Assembly (NCBI GenBank): GCA_951799425.1
Contig: OX637402.1
Span: 34,129,492 to 34,193,491 of the forward strand
From: Ilex aquifolium
Taxonomy: Eukaryota > Streptophyta > Magnoliopsida > Aquifoliales > Aquifoliaceae
DNA length: 64,000 nucleotides
Direction: 5' to 3'
Part shown: in pieces, positions 45,763 to 58,000 of the stretch
Position numbering within the stretch: position 1 is the stretch's first letter
Layout: every line of letters starts with the position of its first letter
The notes under the pieces: model-generated
Database searches by the model: none
Seen by the model: the letters and a program-made list of their open reading frames with translations, nothing else
What the model was told of the DNA's origin: nothing
Translations under genes and position numbers: made by a program

Positions 45763-47149
45763 CCTCTTTCTCTCCCCTTTCCCTCCTTTTTTCCACTAAA
45801 CTAAAACAATTAGGATAACAATCTGTACTTTCCATAAAAGAATAGTGATGTACTGCCATTTACCTCCTAATGATCTGATTATTCGATCTGTAGACTAGTC
45901 AGCCTTTGAAATAGTATTGAGATTAACTGATCACCATTGAAATGTTTGACTAAATGTGGCAGAACTGATGTTTTGATGTGTAATTGAAGAAATGAAAATA
46001 CGATATTTTGGTTGGTATAAGATAGTTTTGTCTACTTTTCAGTAAATCTTTTCGAAGTCAAAATTGGATGAAGTTTTAATATGTATATATGATTTAGCAC
46101 TATAGGTATGTAGGGGTGGCAATTTTTGACACGACACGAAAACTCGACACGAACACGACACGAATAAATGGGTTTGGGTTGACTATTTTTTTGTAGAAAC
46201 CCGTGTATGACACGACCCGTCAACACGAAGTGTTAATGGGTCATGTTCTGGTTCAACCCGCTTAACCCGAATTGATCTGCCAACATGAAGTTTTTAATTT
46301 GAAGGAGATTGACCAGGCCTTTTCGTTGTATGTATGCGTTTTCATGTTCTGATGACTTGTTTTTTCTATTACTTTTGATGTTTAATTTGGTTGCGCGATA
46401 TACAATTAGCATATTTAATTAGTATTATAGAAATAAAATATTAATTATTTGTAACTGTTTATCAAGCACTGACATAATTATTGTATAAAAAATATATTAT
46501 TACTCATTATTATTATTAAATTAATTTTTAGTTTATAGAAACAGTATGAGGAGAGATTCAATTAAGTGAAAATAAAATCTTAGCGTTGAATTTTTTATTC
46601 AAAGTTTATGTGGATTAACACGAATACGAACATGAAAATAAATAGGTCAATTCGACACGACACGATTAATTAAATGAGTTGGGTTAGGGTTGACTAATGT
46701 TCGACACGACACAAGTCCAGTGTGCATGGACTGTGGGTCTGTGGTCTGTGGTCTGTGGAAATCTTTGAAAAATGATGTGGATGGATATGATAGTCGACGC
46801 GCGTTGTGTGGAACTTGTGAAGCATTATATTCCAACTGGCTAGTAATGCCTTCTTTTCATGTGTAATAAAAGCTCCAGTTTACTTATATTTTCTCATTTT
46901 TTGTTGTGGAATTTATAAGCTCTTCCTCATTTGTTGGGGTTATTTTTTCTGTTCCTCTTTTTTTTTTTTTTTTTTTTTGGTTTTTGTGGTGGGGGGCCTT
47001 ACCACGACTGATATTTACTTACAGACTAATTATTGGTAATGTTATACTTGGATTTTGTGCCGGTCTTAAAATTTGCTCCTTCCTATTGCTTTCATTTCCT
47101 TGCAGTGCAATTCATATTTGACATCATATTCGCTGAAGAGATATGTTGA
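43090..47149 (+). CDS. C1orf109/AIRIM-family protein (CA109-like), probable ribosome-maturation factor
   Basis: Six exons join in frame to 198 residues: 43090-43221, 43307-43425, 43892-44071, 44745-44801, 45494-45558, 47106-47149. Every intron is GT-AG. The protein is nearly all helical. Residues 1-44 form a coiled coil ([20 protein letters not shown]), followed by [57 protein letters not shown] and a C-terminal [13 protein letters not shown]. Human C1orf109 (about 203 residues) has the same layout: a W-containing first helix, the VLxK repeat, PSVADML/PTLADCL, and a DI(L/I)..FF end. It is part of the AFG2A-AFG2B-CINP (55LCC) complex in ribosome maturation. From memory the Arabidopsis counterpart is the uncharacterised At5g43822. 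Function in plants is inferred. Intron 5 carries a hAT-like fragment. Confidence 0.75.
45722..45770. repeat. Poly(C)/poly(A) homopolymer tract in AIRIM intron 5
   Basis: CCCCCCCTCC, then more than 15 C, then nine A, then CCCCC. It lies in the intron, so it has no coding effect. Its length may be a sequencing artefact or variable. Confidence 0.8.
46111..46715. mobile_element. hAT-like element, right end truncated, in AIRIM intron 5
   Basis: The left end is TAGGGGTGGCAATT, followed by GACACGACACGAA words. Near 46650-46710 the text matches the inner right end of the element at 1-105, but the terminal CACCCCTA is missing. The right end is therefore lost or strongly changed and no target duplication can be confirmed. 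It sits in the 1.5-kb fifth intron of the AIRIM-like gene, in the same direction as the gene. Confidence 0.65.
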
Positions 47150-48050
47150 TATGTTGTACATGACGATGATACGAAACCTTGAAGTATTGTGCGAAATGGA
47201 AGTCTCTTTGTTGCAGGAGACGAGGAGGGTGATGATGGCAGTGAGGCTCTTTTCTGTGCTTGTGACACTACAAGGAATGCCCGATAAGCATCTTTAACCA
47301 CTTGGTTCTGGGAGCCCTTGATACTCGGAATCTGTCCGGAGAAACCAATTTTATTTATGCTTTCTAGAAACTGGGAGCACATTTTTTTGGATAGCAAGAA
47401 GTATCTATTTTGTTGTAACATGTCCTTTTTGATGTTTTATGAGATGTACAAATTTCTTGACATTGTTCCTTTTTGATGCTTTGCTCCGAGTATAATAACA
47501 GCAAATTGATTGATTAACGAATTTAAATCTCTCCCAATTATTTTTTTTCATTTTTATTTTGGCACATCATTTACTATTAATAAGTAAGAGATCTACTTAT
47601 ATACAATGTTTTCCGCTTGAATTCACGATAAATGATCCATCAGTAAGAAACATTTAAGAGAAAATGTATTGAGGATGACCTTGCTTTGAAAATTTGGCGT
47701 TTGTCATTATTGTTTGAAAATTAGTTGCAATTATTGATATTATGACATTATTGCTGATGACCTGCTGTTCAAATCCTTTTTTTACTTGGAAGAACCTTTT
47801 AACCTTAATGAAAAACAACCTTCCTATTATAACCTTTGAATTTTTTTATGCTTAATTTGATAATCTTTGGCTCCTTGCAAAAATTCATTACTTTTACTTG
47901 CCTGTTAAAAATTAAAAATTTGATTAATTTAACTGCCAAATAGATAGTTTATTGGAACGTAAAGAGCGCTGGATTTGAACACGACTTAGGCCATTAGATG
48001 TCCAACGGCCAGCCTTGCCTTCGAAGATGCAGTGAGTGACACAGACAGCG
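47150..48050. other. Intergenic and 3' UTR of the AIRIM-like gene
   Basis: The 3' UTR of the upstream gene probably covers the first 250-350 bases. The rest is AT-rich with no gene recognised. Confidence 0.45.
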
Positions 48051-48059
48051 GTTGGCTCC

Positions 48060-48093
48060 CAACTCCACACACTGTCCTTCGTTACTCTTTTAC

Positions 48094-48129
<36 letters not shown>

Positions 48130-48517
48130 CCTTGTTGTTCCTTGTCGCTACACCGATGACTATTCGCCTTGAGTCAACCCTTTCTTCGTTTATTAGCAGC
48201 TACCTCTATAATGATTTTTTTTTTGTTGTTTGTCTTTTACTTTGTGTATTTTTCCTTATTCAACAACAGCAACTTCTATCTTCCTTCCTTCCCTCCCTCC
48301 CTCCCTCTTCTCATCTTGCCCTTTCCCACCTCGATCAATAACAGAAACCCTAATTCTAAAATTTAGCAATCTTCGCACTCCATGGAAGAAGAAGAACTGC
48401 ATATTCACTACTTCTTTCCTGAAATCCATAGAAAGAATTCTAGCTAATACGGTGGCGCGTCATCAAGTTTGAATTAGGGTTCTGGAAATCATTCAAGCTT
48501 TCACGAGTTCAAACAAG
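48060..48517 (+). other. 5' leader exon of the PUB43/44-like gene with a (CT)n tract
   Basis: A CT run of about 16 units (48096-48127) and further pyrimidine tracts (TCCCTCCCTCCC, 48290-48305) lie in a probable leader exon. That exon ends TTCAAACAAG/GTACTT at 48517. The leader intron then runs to TTGACAG at 49418, and the start codon follows 14 bases later at 49433. A telo-box-like GAAACCCTAATTC lies at about 48343. The leader contains several short upstream ATG frames, which could limit translation. Confidence 0.55.
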
Positions 48518-49432
48518 GTACTTTTTCTGACTCTATTCCTGGGTTCGTATGTGTTTTTATAGATTATCTTCCGTTCCAATTTCAATCTGAATTACCCTAG
48601 AAACACTGAATTCCCAACATAAGTTGTCTACTGGATTTGAATGAATTCTTTAGATTTTATTCCATATTGTTGATAAATGATAAGACATGCCGGGCAGCGT
48701 AATTTGTTTGATCATCGGATATATGTGTCGGTGAGAAGGAAAGAAGTAACTTAAGCGGCAATTTCTTTCTAATGGCTTGTCGTGGTTGAGGATAATATTT
48801 CTTTGCATATTCAGTACGCATTTTGTCTGTGTTATTTAGATAGGAATCAGTTCGCCACCATATTGCGATTTTAGAGGCTATCTCGCAGATAGAAGGAATA
48901 GTATTACTTAGGTATCTCTACCTTCACTAAAGCTATTTATGCTAGAAGAACAAAGCCAAAGACAATCAAAACTGCAATCGTTCAACTGGATGTATGCTTT
49001 TCACTGCGTGGTTTTCGTTTATGTTGGGCCTGCTTGCCAAGAAAATTGAAGTGAAGATGAAAATCTATAAATGTCAGCATCCATTACTACACAAAATTGT
49101 CGCCGTTCAAACTTATTATACTTTCCATCATTACCAAACAATCCGGGAATCTCGTGAAATTTGATTTTTTAGTTTAGTTTTTCTACTTTTCAAGAACTTT
49201 TGTTCTCCAATCACAATCTTATCAGGACTCTTTATATGGTTTTGTGTCAGTATGTTTTTTTTTTCCGAAGGAAATTGTATGCTCTTCAAATCCAATCAGT
49301 TTTATTATTATTATTTCTTTTTTGTTTCCTTTTTCAAGTGGTTCATCATTGCTCTGATAAAGATTGATATCTCTAGTAGTTGGTGCACAGTTAAGTTTAA
49401 TATTGCTTCCATTGACAGGGATTTTGGGTTCG

Positions 49433-52400
49433 ATGGCTGGAAGCTGGGATGGAAGTTATGACCTTGGTAGCCAGTCTGATGAGAGCTATCAATTTGAGAG
49501 GCTACATATAGAGCCTATCTATGACGCATTCATATGCCCTCTTACAAAACAAGTTATGCGGGATCCAGTTACCTTGGAAAATGGACAAACTTATGAGAGA
49601 GAAGCAATTGAAAAATGGTTCAAGGAATGCAAGGAGAGTGGAAGAAAGCTGGTTTGCCCATTAACACACAAAGAGTTAAGAAGCATGGAATTGAATCCAA
49701 GTATAGCTCTTCGCCACACCATTGAAGAATGGAATGCTAGGAATGAAGCTGCTCAGCTTGATATGGCTCGCAGGTCATTAACTCTGAGTAGTGCTGAGAA
49801 TGATATTATGCTGGCTTTGAGGTTTGTCCAGCATCTCTGCCAAAAAAGTCGGTCAAATAAGCATGTTGTTCGTAATGCAGAGCTAATACCTATGATTGTT
49901 GACATGCTGAAGAGCAGTAGTCGTAGAGTTAGGTGTAAAGCTTTGGAAACTCTTAGAATTGTGGCAGAGGAAGACTCTGATAATAAGGTAATCAAAGGTT
50001 TACTAAGTTGTCGGCCACTGTTTCTCAGATATTCCAGGCACAGACCTGTTATCTATGGTTTGTCTTGTTTTGCAGGAAATAATGGCTGAAGGGGACACTG
50101 TACGCACAATAGTGAAGTTCTTGTCTCACGAACAATCCAAAGAGAGGGAAGAAGCCGTCGCTCTGCTGTATGAGCTTTCCAAATCTGAGACATTGTGTGA
50201 AAAGATTGGTTCCATAAATGGAGCTATCCTTATATTAGTGGGTATGACCAGCAGCAAATCAGAAAACATTTTGACGGTTGAGAAGGCTGATAAAACTCTG
50301 GAGAACTTGGAGAAGTGTGAGAATAATGTGAGACAGATGGCAGAAAATGGTAGATTGCAGCCTCTTTTGACACTACTCCTTGAAGGTGCTTTTTCTATTC
50401 TTGATACTTATGTGTATGCAAACAAATGGTAGTTGCAAGTATATTGGTCTTTTCTTTCTCAAAAATTTTGGTTGGAAATAAATTATTTTCGATGCTAGTC
50501 TTTGTTTAGAATGGAAAATGAAAGTCCCTGTCAAGAGTTTTTTTATTGGCAAGAATTTCTGTCATGATACCTTTATAAATTGACAAAATTGAATCAAAAT
50601 TGGAGACAAGAAACTTGTGGATCACTATGATGAAACCTTTCAATCACAATGTTACATTCTCACACAAGCATGTGACTTTTTTGTTTTCCTCGGTTTGTTT
50701 GGAAAATTCAAATGGTTTTCTGTAGTATACTGGTAATATTGTAGCTTATGTAAAAGCAAGATCTAGAATCAATTTATTAATAGGAAGAGTAAATCAATGT
50801 CCTCATCAAAATTATTATTTCAAACATAGTTTTGTGGTTGAAAAATCCCAATAGGAAATCAAAACTCAATATTTCATCCTCCGGGTGACCCACACCCACT
50901 ATTTATATGTTTTTTTTTTTTTTTTGTGTGGGGGGGGGGGGGGGGGGGGCAGGGGCACATACACAACAGGCCGCATATTTCATATTTTTATATATTTGCT
51001 TTGGCCTTGTTAGTTAGTAGTTTTGAGAGTTTTTAATATTTTTTTCTTTAAATCCTGTTGTTATTTGGGAAATGGCATCATTTATCTCTCTCTCTCTCAC
51101 ACACACACCAGCACACATACTTACAGTGGTGGATCCATGCGATTTACACTATCCACAACTCCTCCCATCTCGGTCCTCATTCCTCACCTTTCTCCCCTCT
51201 CCCACCCCACTACTCAGGGAAGTTAAAATATCAGGAGAAATTATAGGTTATTAAAGCTGATATTTTTTTTTTGAAAGATTTAAATGATTGGTGGCTAAGT
51301 AGTGAGAGTGGAAGGGTGATTACATGGCCTCGTGTCATAATTTAACTGGGCAAAACTTGATTTTATAATATAAGAGATCAAAATTATGAGAATAAAGGAA
51401 TTGAGGAGGGTAGGCTTGTCAAACCCTATCTCAAATAATTGGAGTGTTTTATATGTCTAGAGTGATATGTTTTACTGACTCTTATCATTTTCATTCAATG
51501 ATATCTTGATATTCCGTTCCTTTAAATGTGTAATTGATGCAAGTGTACAGTATATAAATCTTGTTTGAAGTTTTAAGCACTTGTGAAGTCTGAAAATACT
51601 GCAAGTATCCAGGAAACCCTGCCCACAACATTGAACTATTTCATCACTGTGTTCTTGCTTCTGGACTGACATTTACCAGCTGAATTTGTCTATTAAATCG
51701 TTAAAGCCTGGCTTGGATATGTAAGCACTCAAGAAAAAGAGAGGGGGTATATTTTGTAAAATTAAATTCTCTTTGAATTGATTTGAGTATCAATTATCCT
51801 TGTGATATCTGAAGATTTGGAACCTATGAATCTCCTTTGCTCATTTTTTTATCATTCTACTAAGCTCTTTGTTGCCAAATGGATTGTTGCAGGCCCTCCA
51901 GAAACCAAATTGTCCATGGCCTCATACCTGGGTGAGCTGGTCCTTAACAATGATGTGAAAGTATTTGTGGCCAGAACTGTTGGTTCGTCTCTGATCCAAA
52001 TTATGAGAAGTGGTAACATGCAGTCCAGGGAAGCTACTTTAAAAGCTCTGAATCAAATTTCATCTTGTGACGCCAGCGCCAAGGTCTTGATAGAGGCGGG
52101 TATACTTCCTCCTCTTGTCAAGGATCTGTTCATTGTTGGTCCCCATCAGCTTCCCATGCGGCTGAAAGAAGTCTCTGCAACAATTCTTGCGACCATCGTG
52201 AATTCAGGCTATGACTTTGATTCCATCCCAGTTGGACCTGAACGCCAGACTTTGGTATCAGAAGACACGGTGCATAACCTGCTCCATCTCATCAGCAACA
52301 CCGGCCCAGCAATAGAATGCAAGCTTCTACAGGTTCTTGTTGGACTCACCAGTTCTCCCACTACTGTTTTGAGTGTTGTTGCTGCCATTAAAAGTTCTGG

Positions 52401-53469
52401 TGCTACTATTAGTTTGGTTCAGTTTATTGAGGCTTCACAGAAGGATCTGCGTATGGCTTCCATAAAACTTCTGCAGAACCTCTCTCCTCACATGGGTCAG
52501 GAACTAGTTGGTTGCTTACATGGTACATCTGGCCAGCTTGGTAGCCTTATCAAAGTCATATCAGAAACTATTGGTATCACTGAAGAGCAGGCCGCAGCCG
52601 TTGGGCTTTTAGCTGATCTCCCAGAAAGAGACATGGGCCTCACAAGACAGATGCTTGATGAAGGTGCCTTCCAGATGGTCATCTCCAGAGTGGTTAGAAT
52701 ACGGCAGGGAGAGACTAGAGGCAGCCGCTTTGTGACTCCATTTCTAGAAGGGCTTGTTCGGGTTCTTACAAGGATTACCTTTGTCTTGACTGATGAGCCT
52801 GATGCCATTGCCCTGTGCCGTGAGCACAATCTTGCTGCACTATTCACTGATCTGCTTCAGGCGAATGGGCTTGACAACGTGCAGATGGTTTCGGCCATGG
52901 CTTTGGAGAACCTATCCCAAGAATCCAAAAACTTGACTAAATTGCCTGAGTTGTCATCGTCTGGTTTTTGTGTCTCAATCTTTACCTGTTTTAGCAAACC
53001 ACCTGTCCTAACTGGATTGTGCCGGGTCCACCAAGGGACGTGTTCACAGAGAGACACTTTTTGTCTGTTGGAAGGACAGGCAGTGGAGAAGTTGGTGGCC
53101 CTTCTAGACCACACCAATGAGAAGGTGGTTGAAGCATCGCTTGCAGCACTGTCCACTCTCTTGGACGATGGGGTTGATATAGAAAAAGGTGTTGACGTAT
53201 TATGTGAGGCAGAGGGGATCAGGCCTATACTTAATGTGTTAATTGAAAAACGAACTGAGAACTTGAGTAGGAGGGCAGTTTGGACAGTTGAGAGAATCTT
53301 GCGGACTGAAGATATAGCATTTCAAGTTTCGGGTGATCCAAATGTGAGCACAGCACTGGTGGATGCTTTCCAGCATGGTGACTATCGAACACGACAGATT
53401 GCTGAGCGTGCCCTAAAGCATGTTGACAAGATACCGAACTTCTCTGGTGTCTTCCCAAACATGGGTTGA
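49433..53469 (+). CDS. PUB43/PUB44: U-box/ARM-repeat E3 ubiquitin ligase, PUB43/PUB44 (SAUL1)-like
   Basis: Three coding exons (49433-49987, 50076-50385, 51893-53469) join in frame to 813 residues. From memory, Arabidopsis PUB43 and PUB44 are about 811 and 801. The U-box spans about 28-103: EPIYDAFICPLTKQVMRDPV, GQTYEREAIEKWF, LVCPLTHKEL, LNPSIALRHTIEEW. Armadillo-type helical repeats fill about 120-800 (e.g. SREATLKALNQISSCD, EEQAAAVGLLADLPERD, RRAVWTVERILRTEDIA). The U-box recruits E2 enzymes and the ARM repeats bind substrates. SAUL1/PUB44 ubiquitinates abscisic-aldehyde oxidase AAO3, holds back premature senescence and works in immunity at the plasma membrane. The start after the leader intron fits the family. 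No damage was seen in the frame. PUB43 and PUB44 cannot be told apart here. Confidence 0.95.
50925..50950. repeat. Poly(T)/poly(G) tract in PUB intron 2
   Basis: About 16 T followed by TGTGTG and a run of 17 G in the 1.5-kb second intron, which also holds a (CT)n(CA)n run at 51083-51110. It has no coding effect. Confidence 0.8.
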
Positions 53470-54399
53470 ACCTCTTTTAGATGCTTCCGAAGGTGACAAT
53501 TGGTGATTGAGAGGACATTGTACTGTTGATTTCTCCTCTTCTCCTTAATGAAGTTCTGCGAGGTGTTCTATCTTGTGGTTTGTGAAGCATCATGAGATAC
53601 AGGTGGATAATTTTCCAAAAAGAAATGCAGGTAGATAATGCTTTTGTTTCCTTTTATTATTTTGTTGGTGCAGAGGGTCTTGGAAACTTTTTCTTTATTT
53701 CTTCTTGATGTTGTCTTCATTTGTTCTTCATTTCTTCTAGCATTCACTGTATTAGCATTGGATCTGGGAATGTAATATTGATTTTGTATTACTCCTGTTC
53801 AAGAGTTCCAACAAAAAAAAAAAAAAATCGGTATACCTATTGGCATCGTTTCTCCTTTCTTTTAGACGTTTCAATTTTACCTTCTGTTCTTGCCCAGGAA
53901 GCAATTAGCGATAGCTTTTCTTTCAGCTTTATTGTGTCTTCCTATCTTATATGTTCAGTTGTTGCAGATAAAAATAGGGTACCAGTAGGTTAAAAAATAC
54001 AGACGTTTAGGCCACATGCCACGGTGATACAATGTGTTCAGAACTAAATTGATAAGGAATTTATCAAATTTCAGATTTCCGCAACAAATGCATGCAGCAT
54101 TCCAGTCCATTGGATGTATTGAAACTTTCAGTCCAAATGAGGTCGACCTCCTCCAGCTCTCTAATTGCTTTGTTTCTCCTCCCCTATTTGACCATCCCCC
54201 TCTCTTTCTCTCACACCAGGGGACAGACAGCAGATCATATGAGTTCCGGCTAGTTTTCGTGAACACCAGGTGGGGATGGAGTCGTTTGGATTCCAACCTA
54301 GTAGTTACTTTCCCATTCATTTCTGCAAATTTATCTGTTTTAAATATACGTAAGAGAATAATTTTTTTACAGACAAACCTGTAAATTAAATATTTATAG
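53470..54399. other. 3' UTR of the PUB gene and intergenic DNA
   Basis: The first 250-350 bases after the stop are T-rich and probably the 3' UTR. Frames on both strands at 53955-54407 show no family signature. No gene is called. Confidence 0.4.
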
Positions 54400-54498
54400 G
54401 CAATCAATCAAAGTTTGAGAATTACATAAATACACAAATTAATGTTGAGGATTCTTAGTAAGTTAAGTTAATGTAGTTCTCAAATTTTGATTGATTGC
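54400..54498. mobile_element. Small MITE-like hairpin with 27-bp inverted repeats
   Basis: GCAATCAATCAAAGTTTGAG (54400) continues to 54426. It matches, inverted, CTCAAATTTTGATTGATTGC ending at 54498, with two differences in 27. The loop is about 45 bases. Flanks read ATTTATAG/CTAGTAAAC, so a TA target duplication is possible but not certain. It is in DNA between the PUB and DUF3456 genes. Confidence 0.65.
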
Positions 54499-55049
54499 TA
54501 GTAAACAATTGTTTACAAGCAGACCATAAAGAATTCATTCTCTACACGTAAACGTGGAGGATTTATTGGCTTTATATGTAGTAGCTTACATCTATTGATT
54601 TGGTAGGTAGGTTTATCTATACATTTGGCATCCAGATTGGGGTTGGATTGGTTTTTGTTCGAAGTTGAGTAAAGAGTAAAATGGTCATTTCAAAAATTCC
54701 CTCAATTGCTAATAATATCTCAAACTATGGGGGAGCAATATCATAAGTCCAAACCACAGGGGCGTTTTGTGTAGTTAACCAAAAAGGCCGACTAATCTGA
54801 CGTGTCTATTAATTGAATGTGGCCAATTTCTATTGGGTAATGATACATCATCTGCGTCGAGGAAAGACTGGGACCGTGTCGCTCTCCTTCTCTTTTTCTT
54901 TTTCTTTTTTTGTTTTTTGGCTCAGTCTAATATTTAATAGATTTCTCTCGGAAGAAGAGAGCAGAGGCCTGCCTGCGCGAGCGTATGTTGAACAACTGCC
55001 TGGAAGAGAGAGCCGGAAAAAGAGAGTTCGGAGAACGATAGCGCAGAAG

Positions 55050-58000
55050 ATGGCGGAGCCTCCGCTGCGGTTGATCTTCGTAGTTGCAGTATTATTCTCA
55101 ATTTTATATACTGTTTACTGCATCGATGACAAATGCGCTGCTTGCAATGCAGTCGCGGTGAGTAATCATCTCTCTCTCTCTATTAATTTTTTTTTTATTG
55201 TGTGTGTGTGTGTAATGCAATCCCGCAAGCTCTAGATCTCTACGCTACTCCGTTTAGGACTAATTCACGCAATAAATTTTGGTTGGCTAAGTTCGGTTGC
55301 TGATTTCTTTCTTTTTTTGTCTCATGATTTGCAGGAGGAACTGGAGCGTGGACTGTTGAATGTAATGAGTTATAGTTTTATCAGTTGTTTTTTAATCCTT
55401 GACACCTGGAGAATATGGATGTAATTCTCCAGAAACATATAAATTTTAAGGCATAAATATTTACTTTCATTAAAATTCGACTCATAAGGTCCAAAGCCGC
55501 TGCATATGGAATTCCCAGCTCCTCTTTTTCTCTTTTATCACCACGTTACTAAAAGAAGAAACATAGTTTTACTCACTAACTTTCATGGAAGTCACTTCAT
55601 CCTTTGTGGTTTCACATTACCCCAAATTATTTTGTCTGTAAATTTTTATATTTTGTACAGGAAAAACCAAGAAATCATTTGGACATGAGACACCGATTGG
55701 ACCCGCATGGTCAGCGTAAAGGAAAGGTAATAGATTACAGGTATAAATCCATGCTCCAGATGTATTATATTATTTTAGTCCAATTTCACCTGCAGCATGG
55801 ACAGCGTCTTTACCCTTTCATGCAAGCCTTGAAAGTATTAATCACCGATTCTTTGGTTCAACTCTTGTGAGCCTGATTTGAAATGATGTTTTTTGCCTAC
55901 CTTGACAAAAACTCACATTCTAGAAAAAAAGGAAAAGAAAAAGTGATATATTGTAAACTGTTGACTCTGATCTGTATGACATCTGGAAGCTTTGGTCAAG
56001 ATCTTTCACCAGATGAGCTATTCTAGTATTTACTTTTCTTTATGGGCGATTGTTAACTGCATATTGTCCACTTTGTGCCAACAGAGTCAGTGAGCTGAGA
56101 GTTGTTGAACTATTAGATGGACTGTGTGAAAAGATGCAAGATTATACTCTTGAAAAGGTAATTCTTTGTTTGATTTGGATACTTGTTTGCCACTTTACCT
56201 TTTGTTACGTAGATGTCGCATATGTTGCAATCAAAATCACAGTAGTAAATATATGTTTCAACTGATTGAATAACTTGCTTATGATTTTCACCTATTCTCA
56301 TATATAATTGATAATTGAATGATCAGTGAACAAGTATTGTTTAAGTGGCTCTGTGCATAAAATAATCATCCTTTGCAGTCTCCACATCATGAGATTTTAA
56401 CAATTTTTGGGGCAAGTAATTAGTGGTACCTCATGAATGTTGATGCTAAACTCTCCGATTTGCAGGTCGATTCAAGCGGACATGTATGGATCAAAGTGAA
56501 TAATTGGGATAACCTCACTACTAGTATGTATATCTAACTTCATTGGATAAATACATCATCTCATACTCAAGCTTACATGGACCCATAAAATTGGTGCCTA
56601 GACAATCACAATGCTTCTTATTTCAATGATTACTACTTGAATTTGTTCAATACATTTGCTGATTAATTATATGCAGCAGCATGCTGTTCAATTGTTTTTA
56701 TTAATGAGAAAGAGAATGTATTGTGTGGTTGACAACTAAATATTCTACCTGATATAATTTCCTTTTTAGAAATTCTTGTTGTCTAGGCAATAAAAAAGAG
56801 AAGGTGAAAGTGGTATGCAAATTTTCTTACCTGACATGTTGGTTTTAACACGAGGGAATAGTTGATAACCCCAAGGGTCAGGCTCTGCTGTGGTCCACCA
56901 CCCGTCTCTAATTGTCCATAGTGTGCATAATTGCTATGATTAGGATGTAAGATGGAGCTACAGTTGCTAATGCAAGAACCACGGGATAGACTAATGGATT
57001 CTGGCACACTTTACGACATCCTGAATAGAAGAGGAGCTCGATTGCACGGTGCATGACATATGAGGACATTATTGTTTCAACTAATAAAAGTGTAGTAGCC
57101 TATTAAATCTTGACATGTGTACCAACAACGATTGACTTGTGAAATCGGAGGACCTGGGGGCAACTTTACTCGACATATCGTGGCGCTTCGTTAAGACGAC
57201 AATTAAGAAGATAGGGCATTGGGACCTACTCAAATGGCAAGTATGACATCTCAATCAAACAATTAAATGTGATCTCTAAGCCTTGGCTCTAGCAAAGCTT
57301 GGAAGGCTTAGCCTACATAGTGTAGTAAGCCTTGAGGTTTATGTCTATTACGACTTGGCCGATGTGTGACTTGGCACTTTCTGTTTCGATATCGTTTCAC
57401 ATTCAATGTAAATGATGAGTATTACATGACTCATCGAGTCATCCAAGATGTCTCCGCGTCAACCCAAAGTTTGAACCTCTTATCATGTTCAATTTTTTCT
57501 ATCTAGCATTTTGTACATATCACCTTATATCATTTGTCGATTTCGCAATCTATGTCTCTCAGTGCAGTCTAGTCAATGACCAATACTACATCTTGAACCA
57601 TGTCCTCGGGTGAGCACAATTGGTTAATCCTCTAGTATAGAACTATAGCTCGAGTATCCCACGGTTACCAAGCTGCAACCCTGCCCACTCGAGTATTGGA
57701 GCCACATTATGCATGCACCGAGGGATGCCCCACCAAGTTAAGTAGCCTTGGGACTCATGCACGCATTTTGCATAAGGAAAATGCTATGCTTACCAAAAAA
57801 AAAGTTTATCAAAAGAATGTGGATGGTTGGATCAGTGAGTCTCATCAAAAGAAGTTAATAGGACCCATTAATCCAATTATCTAAATTCATTTGGTAAACT
57901 TTTTTGATAAGCATAGCATTATTCTTTGCAAATAGACGGTGATGGGCACAATCAATGCGCATCTTAACCTGATTGAATAATGTAGTAAATAACCTCATAC

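Noticed and set aside
54813-55235. 140-residue open frame starting before the DUF3456 ATG
   Set aside because: The start at 55050 gives the expected signal peptide. The upstream part is leader with CT-rich text, and the downstream part reads into intron 1.
57600-57765. tRNA-like start (GTGAGCACAATTGGTTAATC) that might be a second SINE
   Set aside because: No box B, no clear A tail and no target duplication. It does not match the SINE at 23389.
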